Shown here: piece after piece, positions 53,492 to 61,179 of the stretch
Numbering within the stretch: position 1 is the first letter of the stretch
How the letters are laid out: the number at the start of each line of letters is the position of its first letter
From: Kitasatospora sp. NBC_00458
Lineage (GTDB): Bacteria; Actinomycetota; Actinomycetes; Streptomycetales; Streptomycetaceae
DNA length: 64,000 bases
Assembly (NCBI RefSeq): GCF_036013975.1
Contig: NZ_CP107904.1
Span: forward strand, 3,100,001-3,164,000
Direction: 5' to 3'
The notes under the pieces: model-generated
The model's database searches: none
Told to the model about the DNA's origin: nothing
The model's input: only the letters and a program-made list of their open reading frames with translations
Program-made: the position numbers and the translations under genes

Positions 53492-53518
53492 TGTGGAAAA
53501 CCCGGGGGCTGTGGAGAA
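53492..53518. promoter_or_regulatory. Two DnaA-box-like sequences
   Basis: TGTGGAAAA (53492-53500) and TGTGGAGAA (53510-53518), same orientation, 18 nt apart, in the gap between the DUF6099-like and MazG-like genes. Each differs by one base from TGTGGACAA, the complement of the actinobacterial DnaA box. Confidence 0.25.
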
Positions 53519-53537
53519 CTTTCGTCCCCCGAAGGGG

Positions 53538-53927
53538 CTAGGAGCCGCTCCCGGGGTTGACGTCACCCTCCTCCACCGCGGCTCCGGGTGCCGGGAAGCG
53601 CAGCTCGTTCCGCTCGATCTTGGCGGCCAGCGCGGTCAGCGGGTCGACCCCGACGGCGGTGCAGAACTGGAGCAGGTAGGCGAGCACGTCGGCCACCTCG
53701 TCCCGCACCCGGTGCGCGCGGTCCGGGTCGGTCATCACCGCCGACGCCTGCTCGGGGGTGAGCCACTGGAAGATCTCCAGCAGCTCACCGGCCTCCACGG
53801 TCAGCGCCGACGCCAGGTTCTTGGGGGTGTGGAAGGGCTCCCAGCGGCGCGCCGCGGCGAACTCCACCAGCCGCTGCCGCAGCCCGTCCAGGGTCGGGGC
53901 CGCGGACTCCGTCTCTCGTTCGTTCAT
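53538..53927 (-). CDS. MazG-like nucleotide pyrophosphohydrolase
   Basis: Encodes 129 residues; ATG 53927 overlaps the stop of the ATPase gene (ATGA). It contains the all-alpha NTP-PPase metal motif: LTVEAGELLEIFQW (E-x-x-E) followed by RDEVADVLAYLLQF (E-x-x-D). LRQRLVEFAAARRWEPFHTPKNLASAL is typical of the single-domain MazG-like/iMazG group. It hydrolyses (d)NTPs to monophosphates, as house-cleaning or nucleotide-signal removal. Translational coupling to an ATPase suggests joint function. Confidence 0.87.
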   Translation of the reverse strand: MNERETESAAPTLDGLRQRLVEFAAARRWEPFHTPKNLASALTVEAGELLEIFQWLTPEQASAVMTDPDRAHRVRDEVADVLAYLLQFCTAVGVDPLTALAAKIERNELRFPAPGAAVEEGDVNPGSGS

Positions 53928-55363
53928 CCGTCCAGGTCTACCGCACCGCCGCCCGGCACCTCGCCGGCGGGCACCCCGAGGCCACCCGCGCCCGGCCCGA
54001 CCGCCCCGGACGCCTCTCCCGGGGAGAGCGTCCCGGAGCCCGGCCCCGCGCCCCGCACCGCCTGGGCCGGCACCCGGGCCGTCTCGGTGCGCAGCACGGT
54101 GTGCCCGGAGTCCGGGTCCCGCCGGCACTCCACCAGCGCGGCCCCGGGCGGCAGTTCGCCGGGCCCGCCGAGCGCCTCCCGGGCGGCGGCCGGCTCCTGG
54201 AGGGTGGCGAGCACCCGCAGCTGGTTGCGGCCGGACATGTCCCGGGCGAGCCGGAGCAGCGAGGCGGTCTGCTCGGTGCCGAGCCCGGCGCCGAGGTCCT
54301 CGGCGAGCACGGTGAGCTGCCGGTGCGCCCACGGCACCTCCGCGGCCACGTCGAGGTCGAGCACCCCGGCGCCGGTGAGCAGCACGGCGGCGAAGGCGAG
54401 GTGGCGGAGCATGCCGTCGGAGGCCTGGTCGGCGCCGGTGCGGCCGAGGACGCCTTCGTCGAAGACGGCGAGCACCCGCCGGTCGGCTCCGCTGCCGCGG
54501 TGCGCGAGGTCGAGTCCGAGCAGCGGGTGCGGCGCGGCGGCCTGGACGACGCGCAGCAGTTGGCCGTACCGGCGGCCGCATTCGTTGCCGAGCCGGGCGA
54601 TGACGGCGGAGATGTTGGCGGCGGTGCCGACCAGCCGGGCGTGCGGGTCGGGGCGGGCCCAGCCGCGCATCAGGGCGGGCACGGGGTGGACGGGGAAGAC
54701 CTCGCGGAGCGCGGTGAGGAGTTGCTCGGCGGCGGCCAGGACCTTCCGCTCGCCGGGTGAGGACCCGGCGACGCGCAGCGGGATCTGGGCGGTGATCAGG
54801 GTGCCGCTGGGGAAGGGCGCGCGGATGTCGCCCTGCCTGGTGTCGTTGTGCCAGCTGACGTTGACCCGCCGGTTCCGGAGGTCCTGTTCGCCGGTCTCGA
54901 CGAGGGGCCGGCCGTCGAGGGTCAGCCGTTCCCGGGCGATCCGGACGGGTCCGTCGGTGCGGACGACGATCTCCAGTCCGACGGGGCCGTCGGCGGAACG
55001 GACGGTGCAGCCGAGGATGACGGCGTTGCGGCCGTGCGGGACGCAGCCGATCAGGCCGCCGCGGACGGGGGTGGCGAGCGGGCCGGTGGCGCCGGGCAGG
55101 CCGTCGAGGGAGTCGGCGATCTCCTCGCCGAGCGCGAACCGGGAGAGCACGGCGAGGGCGTCGAGCGCGTTGGACTTGCCGACACCGGCGGGCCCGTGCA
55201 GCACGGTGAGGGGCGCGAGGGGCAGCACCGCGCGCCGGTAGGACTTGAACGAGGTGAGCCGGACCTCCTCGACGGTCGGCCGCCGGACGTCCGGCGGGCC
55301 GGGCTCCGGGGTGCGCTGCTGGGGGTGGGCCGGCACGGCGGGCCGGGTGGCGTCGCGGTTCAC
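53924..55363 (-). CDS. RecF/SMC-like ATPase
   Basis: About 479 residues from GTG 55363 (a -10-like TAACGT lies 7 nt upstream; longer starts lack support). Walker A in LTVLHGPAGVGKSNALDALAVLS following VRLTSFKSYRRAVLPL is the RecF/SMC/OLD pattern (a line about FKSY/F before the P-loop). A signature-like DGMLRHLAFAAVLL and a Walker B-like QLTVLAEDLGAG follow, then a D-loop-like region. No nuclease (TOPRIM) domain is visible. The C-terminal about 60 residues are Gly/Ala/Pro-rich. Function unknown; co-translated with the MazG-like gene. Confidence 0.75.
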   Translation of the reverse strand: MNRDATRPAVPAHPQQRTPEPGPPDVRRPTVEEVRLTSFKSYRRAVLPLAPLTVLHGPAGVGKSNALDALAVLSRFALGEEIADSLDGLPGATGPLATPVRGGLIGCVPHGRNAVILGCTVRSADGPVGLEIVVRTDGPVRIARERLTLDGRPLVETGEQDLRNRRVNVSWHNDTRQGDIRAPFPSGTLITAQIPLRVAGSSPGERKVLAAAEQLLTALREVFPVHPVPALMRGWARPDPHARLVGTAANISAVIARLGNECGRRYGQLLRVVQAAAPHPLLGLDLAHRGSGADRRVLAVFDEGVLGRTGADQASDGMLRHLAFAAVLLTGAGVLDLDVAAEVPWAHRQLTVLAEDLGAGLGTEQTASLLRLARDMSGRNQLRVLATLQEPAAAREALGGPGELPPGAALVECRRDPDSGHTVLRTETARVPAQAVRGAGPGSGTLSPGEASGAVGPGAGGLGVPAGEVPGGGAVDLDG

Positions 55364-55370
55364 CCGTCGG

Positions 55371-55376
55371 ACGTTA
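55371..55376 (-). promoter_or_regulatory. -10 box of the ATPase gene (probably leaderless)
   Basis: TAACGT on the minus strand, exactly 7 nt before GTG 55363. No ribosome binding site. Confidence 0.4.
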
Positions 55377-55662
55377 GCCTCCGGTCGCGCGGCAGAAACG
55401 TGCCTGCCCGGCAGATTCATCCCATCGGGGTCGCCCCGCGGGCGCGGCACCGGCGGTTCCGCCGCCCCGGGCGTCCGTCCCGGCCCGTCCTTCGGTTCCA
55501 CCGCTTCCGAAGCCGCCTCCGAAGCCGCCCCGAAGCCGCTCGAACCCGCCCCGGGACCCGCCCCCGCAGCCCGGGCCCGGCGCCCGACCTGTCACCCGGG
55601 CTTCCACCCCGACGCCCGCGCTCGGGGCACGCGCCCGGGGCCCGCAGCCGACGTCCGGGTCC

Positions 55663-56514
55663 TCAGCGCCGGTAGGCGGCGACGGTGACGGAGGCGGTCA
55701 CCTCGACGGGGTCGGGAAGTGCGGCGAGCCGCTCCGCCAGCAGCTCCGGGTCGGTGTGCCAGGCGCTGGGGCCCATGCCCACCACGGTCCGCACGTCCCC
55801 GGCCGAGAGCCGCAGCGTGAACTCGACCTCGCGCCGCCCGGCGGGCGTCAGGTAGGGCCCGAGCTTCTCGTCGATCCGGCGCTGCTTCTCCTCGTCGACC
55901 GAGAGCAGGCCGAGGGCCGCGACGAGTTCGCGCAGGTGGCGCGGGGTGGGCGAGACCAGCAGCAGGGTGCCGCCGGGGCGCAGCACACGGCGGATCTCCG
56001 GGCCGTTGCGCGGTGCGAAGACGTTGAGCACCAGCCCTGCGGAGGCGTCCAGCAGCGGTAGCGGCCGCCAGGCGTCGCAGACCACGGCGCCGATCCGGGG
56101 GTGGGCCCTGGCGGCGCGGCGCAGCGCGTACTTGGAGATGTCGAGGGCGGCGCCGGGCCGGTCGGGCAGGGCGTCGAGGACGTGCGCGAGGTAGTGGCCG
56201 GTGCCGGCGCCGAGGTCGACGACGAGCCCTTCGGGCGCGGCGGCGGTGGCGGCCCCGGCGAGGGCGTCGGAGATCGGCCGGTAGTGGCCGGCGGCGAGGA
56301 AGTCGCTGCGGGCGGCGACCATCTCGGCGGTGTCGCCGGTGCCGGTGTGGGCGTCGCCGGCGAGCAGGCTGACGTAGCCCTGTTTGGCGAGGTCGTGGCT
56401 GTGCCCGCCGGGGCAGCGCAGCGTGCGCCCGTCGAGGGTGAGCGCCTGCGCGCAGTGCGGGCAGGCCAGGTAGGGCTCGATGTCCTGCAGCAAGGGTCCG
56501 TCTTCTCTCGCCAT
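55663..56514 (-). CDS. rlmA: 23S rRNA (guanine-N1-)methyltransferase, RlmA family
   Basis: Encodes 283 residues from ATG 56514. N-terminal zinc ribbon LACPHCAQALTLDGRTLRCPGGHSHDLAKQGYVSLL (Cys-x2-Cys ... Cys-x3-His), then a Rossmann methyltransferase with LVVDLGAGTGHYLAHVL and LVLNVFAPRNGPEIRRVLRPGGTLLLVSP. This matches RlmA/TlrB enzymes that methylate G745 or G748 in helix 35 of 23S rRNA. Gram-positive members (RlmA-II/TlrB, G748) contribute to tylosin/mycinamicin resistance; which base is modified cannot be told here. Preceded by about 180 nt with no visible ribosome binding site. Confidence 0.88.
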   Translation of the reverse strand: MAREDGPLLQDIEPYLACPHCAQALTLDGRTLRCPGGHSHDLAKQGYVSLLAGDAHTGTGDTAEMVAARSDFLAAGHYRPISDALAGAATAAAPEGLVVDLGAGTGHYLAHVLDALPDRPGAALDISKYALRRAARAHPRIGAVVCDAWRPLPLLDASAGLVLNVFAPRNGPEIRRVLRPGGTLLLVSPTPRHLRELVAALGLLSVDEEKQRRIDEKLGPYLTPAGRREVEFTLRLSAGDVRTVVGMGPSAWHTDPELLAERLAALPDPVEVTASVTVAAYRR

Positions 56515-56695
56515 CCGGTCGCGTGGTCCGGCCGGAGGGGCCAGCCTAACGACCGGCGCCGCGCGGGCCCGCATCCGCCGGACCGCCCGTCCGGGGACCG
56601 CCCGTCCGAGGAGCGCCCGTCCGGGGCGGGCTCCCGGGGGGCACCGAGCACCCCACGGCCGACGGCACCAGCCCCCACCCCCGCCCCCGCCGCGG

Positions 56696-57604
56696 CTAGG
56701 CCCCCGCCTCGGCCGCGGCCGATCGCTGCGCCGGAACGGTTCGCGCGCTCGCCCCGCCGACCCGCAGGGCGAGGGCGGCCAGCGCCTCGGGCGCACCGGC
56801 CTGCCCCCGGATGCCGGGGAACGCGTTGACGTCGACGACGACCGGTTCGGCGGGCCCGTCGAGAAGGTCGACGCCGTACACGTCGAGGCCGAACACCTCG
56901 CCGACCCGGAGCGCGAGCAGGGCGCGGTCCGCAGGCAGCTCCGCCGGGCCGAACGCGCCTCCACCGTCTGGGAGTTCGACGGTTCCCGGGTCGGCGAGCT
57001 CGGAGCGTCGGCGGGCACAGAACACCTGCCCCGCGACGACCCACAGCTTCTGGTCCCAGCCGGTGCTCGCCAGGTAGGGCTGGACGACGAGGGGTTCGCC
57101 GGGCCACTGCTCCGCGAGGGCGCGCAGCCGGGCCGCGTCGTCGACCCGGGCCACGAGGTCGCCGCGGCGGCTGTGGCGGCTCTTGACGACGAAGGGGAAG
57201 CCGATCGGCGCAGCGGACCCGGTCCCCGCCACCGGTTCGCCCGGCCGATCGAGCAGCGCGACCAGCTCGGCCGGGTCGGCGACGGTGCGGGTGGCCGCGA
57301 ACGGCAGACCGGCCCGGTCCGCGAGGTCGGCCATGGCGGTGCGGTCCTGGCAGAGTTCGGTGGCGGCGGCCGGGTTGACGACGGGTGCGCCGCGCTCCTC
57401 CAGGTGGCGGGCGAGCGCCAGGCCCTGCGGGGTGTGGGCCTTGAGCAGGTAGACGTCGGCGAGCGGCCCGGGGCCGAGCAGCCCGGCCGGTGCGCCGGCG
57501 GCGGGGTCGAGGCTCTCGACCCGGTGGCCGCCGGCGGTCAGCAGTGCGGCGGTGGCGGCGAGGAGCGGGTGGTCCGGGGCGGAGGTGAGCAGGCAGATCC
57601 TCAT
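56696..57604 (-). CDS. ATP-grasp ligase (RimK-like), second of a tandem pair
   Basis: Encodes 302 residues; ATG 57604 overlaps the stop of the upstream ATP-grasp gene (ATGA). A pre-ATP-grasp domain (MRICLLTSAPDHPLLAATAALL) is followed by the ATP-grasp lobe: FPFVVKSRHSRRGDLVARV, PLVVQPYLASTGWDQKLWVVAGQVFCARRR, and the metal-binding VYGVDLLDGPAEPVVVDVNAFPGIRG (E/D-x-N type, here D-V-N). The family joins a carboxylate to an amine using ATP. No peptide or reductase partner is adjacent; the substrate is unknown. Paralogous to the neighbour. Confidence 0.8.
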   Translation of the reverse strand: MRICLLTSAPDHPLLAATAALLTAGGHRVESLDPAAGAPAGLLGPGPLADVYLLKAHTPQGLALARHLEERGAPVVNPAAATELCQDRTAMADLADRAGLPFAATRTVADPAELVALLDRPGEPVAGTGSAAPIGFPFVVKSRHSRRGDLVARVDDAARLRALAEQWPGEPLVVQPYLASTGWDQKLWVVAGQVFCARRRSELADPGTVELPDGGGAFGPAELPADRALLALRVGEVFGLDVYGVDLLDGPAEPVVVDVNAFPGIRGQAGAPEALAALALRVGGASARTVPAQRSAAAEAGA

Positions 57605-58659
57605 ATCGCGCCGCCGACGCCCGCCGCGCCGACGCCCGCTCCCACCGCGCCGCCGCCCTGGACGGGCATCCGCACCGGCTCCGGCGCGCCCCCCACCGTC
57701 ACGCCGGGCTCACCCGGCAGCGGCCCGCCGGCCAGGCCGGGCGCGTGCGGGCCCGAAGGGACCAGGGCCGCCGCCCCCAGGGCCGCCGAGCCCAGCCCCG
57801 GGGCACCCAGCCCCGCCGCGCCCAGGGTCGCCGGCGCGGTGACGGCCGTACCGGTCCTGGCCAGCCGGAGCACCGCCCGCGCGACCCGCGCGACCGCATC
57901 GGGCACCTGCCGGAAGCTGGGGAAGTCGTTGATGTCGACGACCACCGGCCCGTCCGGTCCGAGCAGCACGTCGACACCGTAGAGGTCGAGCCCGAACACC
58001 TCCCCGACCTGCCCGGCGATCCGCGCGACCTCGGCGGCGAGCGGCACCTGCCGCTCCCGCACCCCCTGGTCCGGGTTGAGCGGGGAGCGGCGCTCGGTGG
58101 CGTACAGCTCCCCGTCGACGCAGTACACCTTGAGGTCCGTGCCGGAGTTGGGCACGTAGGGCTGGGCGATCAGCAGGCCCTCACCGGCCAGCAGCGGGCC
58201 GAGTTCGGCGAGGTGCCCGGGGTCGCGGACGAAGCGCACGGCCCGCCCGGAGCTGCCGTCGGCGGGCTTGACGACCAGCGGGTACTCGGCGGCCGGGATC
58301 TCGGCGAGGCGCTCCCAGCGGGCGGCCGCGTAGGTGACGGGGACGGGCAGGCCCCGGGTGCGGGCGATCACGGAGGCGAGGGCCTTGTCGCGGACGCCGC
58401 GGATGGAGCGGGCGTCGTTGACGGTGGTGAGGCCGACGGCGGCGGCCGCCTCCAGCAGGGTGAGGCCGGGACCGCCGGAGACGGTCTTGAGCACCCAGGC
58501 GTCATGGCTTCCGGCGCGGACCGCCTCGGACACGGCCATCAGCGAGTCGCCGGGGCGCAGCACGTCCACCCGGTGTCCCCACGCGGTGAGTTGACGCACC
58601 ACGTCGAGCGGCATGCCGTCGTGCCGGTAGTGCTCCTCCACCAGAAAGCAGAGCTTCAT
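57601..58659 (-). CDS. ATP-grasp ligase (RimK-like), first of a tandem pair
   Basis: About 352 residues from ATG 58659 (MKLCFLVEEHY); ATG 58671 is an alternative. ATP-grasp lobe: YPLVVKPADGSSGRAVRFV, LLIAQPYVPNSGTDLKVYCVDGELYATERRS, and LYGVDVLLGPDGPVVVDINDFPSFRQVP (D-I-N metal site). An N-terminal domain resembles that of the paralogue (WVLKTVSGGPGLTLLEAAAAVGLTTVNDARSI). The last about 75 residues are Gly/Ala-rich low complexity leading to the overlap with the next gene. Forms an operon with the second ligase. Confidence 0.8.
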   Translation of the reverse strand: MKLCFLVEEHYRHDGMPLDVVRQLTAWGHRVDVLRPGDSLMAVSEAVRAGSHDAWVLKTVSGGPGLTLLEAAAAVGLTTVNDARSIRGVRDKALASVIARTRGLPVPVTYAAARWERLAEIPAAEYPLVVKPADGSSGRAVRFVRDPGHLAELGPLLAGEGLLIAQPYVPNSGTDLKVYCVDGELYATERRSPLNPDQGVRERQVPLAAEVARIAGQVGEVFGLDLYGVDVLLGPDGPVVVDINDFPSFRQVPDAVARVARAVLRLARTGTAVTAPATLGAAGLGAPGLGSAALGAAALVPSGPHAPGLAGGPLPGEPGVTVGGAPEPVRMPVQGGGAVGAGVGAAGVGGAI

Positions 58660-58940
58660 GAGCCTGTCCATCCCCCTCGCTTCACCCAGCGCGGACGTCC
58701 GCCGTTCCCGTCCGGCAGAGCTGTAAAGGCCCCAGGATGCCACGCGGCCCACACGCAAGATCGCCCGGCCTGTAAGCGTTCGGCAACAATCGCGCCGAAA
58801 TGCCCGGGCAGGCCGACGGCGGGCGGCTGCCGGGCCTTGCCCCCGTAGGGCCGGACGCATGCGCACCGATGGCCGGGGCGGCTCCTCCGGTCTGACAAAT
58901 ACCGTGGCGGGAACGCGACGGCCCTGCTTGGATGCACGGC

Positions 58941-59894
58941 GTGACTTCTGCCGATCATGACTCCGCCGCCCCCGCCCCGCGCGCCCTCCTCGACGAGATC
59001 GAGCGCTACTACGACGCGGTCCCGCGGGCGGCCGCCCGCGTCGAGGACTTCGGACCGCTCAGCCTCTTCGTCCGCGAGGGCGCGGGCTGGCCGTACTACG
59101 CCCGACCCGCGCTGGGCCACGACGGCCCGGCCGCCACCGCCGGGGACGTCCGCCGGGTGCTGGAGCGCCAGCGCGAGCTGGGGCTGCCGGAGGCCTTCGA
59201 GTGGGTGGCCGAGCACGATCCGCTGCTGCGCGCGGCGGTGGAGGAGGCGGGACTGGTGGTGCACGAGCACCCGCTGCTGGTGCTGGGGCCGGAGGACGGC
59301 CCCGGCGCGGACGGCGGGTCCGGCGCGGACGGCGGAACGGACGGTGTCGCGGTCCGGGTGCTGGCCGCCGACGATCCGGCGCTGGCGGCCGCGGTCGCCG
59401 TCCCGCACCTGGCGTTCGGCGAGCCCGGCACCGGCCTGGGCAGCGCCGGGCCGGAGGAACTGACGGCACTGGCACTGGAGTTGGCGGCCAACGGCACGGC
59501 GGAGCGGACGGCGGGGCGGATCGCCTCGGGTCACACCGTGCTCGCCGCCGCCTTCCAGGACGGGACGCCGCTCTGCGCGGGCCAGCACAACCCGGTGGGC
59601 ACGGTCACCGAGGTGGCCGGCGTCGGGACCCTCCCGACGGCTCGCCGGCGCGGTCTCGGTCTCGCGGTCACCGCGGCGCTGGTCGAGCACGCCCGGGCCA
59701 CCGGTGTGCGGACGGTCTTCCTGTCCGCCGCCGACGAGGACGTGGCCCGGATCTACCGACGCGCGGGCTTCCGCCCCTTCGCCACGGCGCTCATCGCCGA
59801 GCCGGCCGAGCCCGCCGGTGAGCCCGCCGAGCCCGCGACCGGGACCGAGTCCGCGACGGCCGCGACCGAGGCGGCCGGAACCCCCGCCGGGTGA
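58941..59894 (+). CDS. GNAT-family N-acetyltransferase
   Basis: About 317 residues. Start uncertain: ATG 58932 or GTG 58941, neither with a ribosome binding site. I use 58941, where TTGGAT lies 7 nt upstream. The GNAT acetyl-CoA motif is in GVGTLPTARRRGLGLAVTAALVEHARATG (R-x-x-G-x-G/A type as RRRGLG), with the final strand TVFLSAADEDVARIYRRAGFRPF. The N-terminal half may be a degenerate second GNAT domain. Substrate unknown. The end is an Ala/Glu/Thr-rich tail. The convergent Fic-like gene stops 3 nt away. Confidence 0.82.
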   Translation: MTSADHDSAAPAPRALLDEIERYYDAVPRAAARVEDFGPLSLFVREGAGWPYYARPALGHDGPAATAGDVRRVLERQRELGLPEAFEWVAEHDPLLRAAVEEAGLVVHEHPLLVLGPEDGPGADGGSGADGGTDGVAVRVLAADDPALAAAVAVPHLAFGEPGTGLGSAGPEELTALALELAANGTAERTAGRIASGHTVLAAAFQDGTPLCAGQHNPVGTVTEVAGVGTLPTARRRGLGLAVTAALVEHARATGVRTVFLSAADEDVARIYRRAGFRPFATALIAEPAEPAGEPAEPATGTESATAATEAAGTPAG

Positions 59895-59897
59895 GCC

Positions 59898-60320
59898 TCA
59901 GTCCGAGTCCTCGTCCTCCTCACCGCTGACGCCCTCCTCCTCGGCCTCGTCCACCACCCACGCGGCCAGCCGGTCCGCCACCCCGGAGACGCTCAGCCGC
60001 CCCTCTCGGATGGCCCGGGCGAGGCTGCGCACCTCGCGGGCGGTGGTCGCGACCGTGCAGCCGCTGGCCACCAGGTAGGCGTAGGCGACGGCGGTGGCGA
60101 ACAGTTCGTTGGTCTTCTCCAGGGCCGGCACCCGGATCAGCTGGTGCATCAGCGCCGCGGCCCGGTCCTGCGGTTCCGGGTAGACGGCGATGTCGAAGAT
60201 CTCGGCCTGGTGCCGGGAGACCGCCGCGAGCAGCGACCCGTAGTCGGTGACCTGCGGGTCACCGGGCGTGTACTGCTCGGCGGTCATGAGCAGCCACGAG
60301 AGGTCGACCTCCAGGTTCAA
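59898..60320 (-). CDS. Fic/Doc-like toxin component with degenerate Fic motif
   Basis: Encodes 140 residues from a TTG codon (60320) that overlaps the antitoxin stop (TTGA). The layout DLSWLLMTAEQYTPGDPQVTDYGSLLAAVSRHQAEIFDIAVYPEPQDRAAALMHQLIRVPAL...NELFATAVAYAYLVASG follows Doc-type proteins (ESA-like DYG, a helix pair, then the Fic loop region). Where active Doc/Fic enzymes have H-x-F-x-(D/E)-G-N-(K/G)-R, this has VPALEKTNELFAT, so catalytic His and Gly/Arg are absent. An acidic tail ends the protein. It forms a two-gene toxin-antitoxin-like operon with the RHH gene. Confidence 0.7.
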   Translation of the reverse strand: MNLEVDLSWLLMTAEQYTPGDPQVTDYGSLLAAVSRHQAEIFDIAVYPEPQDRAAALMHQLIRVPALEKTNELFATAVAYAYLVASGCTVATTAREVRSLARAIREGRLSVSGVADRLAAWVVDEAEEEGVSGEEDEDSD

Positions 60321-60562
60321 CGGCGCACGTCCTGGAGGTCGGCTCCGCCGCGCTGCTCGCCGAACTCGGCGAGGAAGGCCGTCTCGTACTCCTTCATGAA
60401 CTGCGCGGCCGCGTCGACGAACGCGCGCCCGGCCTCGCCCATGTCCTGCTGGACCAGGCGCTCGATGTACTGGTTCATGCTGATCCCCTGCTGCTCCGCC
60501 CGTTCCCGGGCCATTTCGGCGGTGATCGCGTCCACCCGGACGTTCAGCTGTTTCTTACCCAT
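60317..60562 (-). CDS. Ribbon-helix-helix antitoxin-like protein
   Basis: Encodes 81 residues from ATG 60562 (a TTG 9 nt upstream is less likely). KKQLNVRVDAITAEMARERAEQQGISMNQYIERLVQQDM is a clear RHH (CopG/Arc-type) DNA-binding fold. The C-terminal helix (GRAFVDAAAQFMKEYETAFLAEFGE) is the likely toxin-binding part. It should repress its own operon; the GCTAGC dyad just upstream is a good operator candidate. Confidence 0.8.
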   Translation of the reverse strand: MGKKQLNVRVDAITAEMARERAEQQGISMNQYIERLVQQDMGEAGRAFVDAAAQFMKEYETAFLAEFGEQRGGADLQDVRR

Positions 60563-60571
60563 GAATCTCAA

Positions 60572-60591
60572 GCTAGCGCTGAAGTGCTAGC
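60572..60591. promoter_or_regulatory. Inverted repeat upstream of RHH antitoxin (likely autoregulatory operator)
   Basis: GCTAGC (60572-60577) and GCTAGC (60586-60591) with an 8-nt spacer. TAGC palindromes are rare in this GC-rich genome. It begins 10 nt before the antitoxin start. Confidence 0.5.
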
Positions 60592-60740
60592 ACAACAAGG
60601 GCGCGCGCACGCACGCCGAGCGCGGGCGGCGACGCGCGGGCGCCCACGGAGAGTGAGACTTGAAGAGTTCTTCACCTTCGGAGAACCTGAAGTGCCCTGA
60701 GCATTCCCTGGAGCGGCACCGACCGGTGTGGAGGCCGGCA

Positions 60741-60938
60741 ATGACAGCCATGTTCGACCAGGAGCTGCACGAGCAGCTCACCCAGGCCCGCAAGGAACTC
60801 GCGGCCGCCCGGGCCGAGGGGGACGCCGACGGCGTCCAGGCCTACGAAGGCCGGATCGCCGGGCTGATCCGGCTGGCCGCCCAGCACGGCATCACCCTGC
60901 CGCACGGCGTCGAGGAAGAGGAGCAGAACCTGCGCTGA
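60741..60938 (+). CDS. Small conserved helical protein
   Basis: Encodes 65 residues from ATG 60741, with GGAGG 7 nt upstream. Two charged helices (DQELHEQLTQARKELAAARAEGDADGVQAYEGRIAGLIRLAAQHGI) form a probable helical hairpin, ending in an acidic tail. No known domain. Divergent from the toxin-antitoxin pair. The leader upstream (60660-60740) is AT-richer than its surroundings and probably holds the promoter. Confidence 0.7.
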   Translation: MTAMFDQELHEQLTQARKELAAARAEGDADGVQAYEGRIAGLIRLAAQHGITLPHGVEEEEQNLR

Positions 60939-61070
60939 GCCCCCGCCGCGCGCCCGGCGGCCCGGGCTCCACCACGGACGGCACCCCTCACCATCGACGA
61001 CGCACGGCACGGGCGCCGCGGCGGACGGCGGACGGCGCCCGTACGCGTGCCGCCCGGCCCCGGGACGGAC

Positions 61071-61113
61071 GACGGAGGCGGTGCCCGGGACAACCCCGGG
61101 CACCGCCTCCGTC
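61071..61113. terminator. Bidirectional terminator
   Basis: Perfect 19-bp inverted repeat (61071-61089 with 61095-61113, 5-nt loop) between the small protein gene and the convergent RNA methyltransferase gene. Confidence 0.85.
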
Positions 61114-61179
61114 ACGTCCACACCGTCCGGCCGGCCCCGGAGGGGCGGCCGCCCGCGTCCGGCGCCGCGGAGCGACTGC

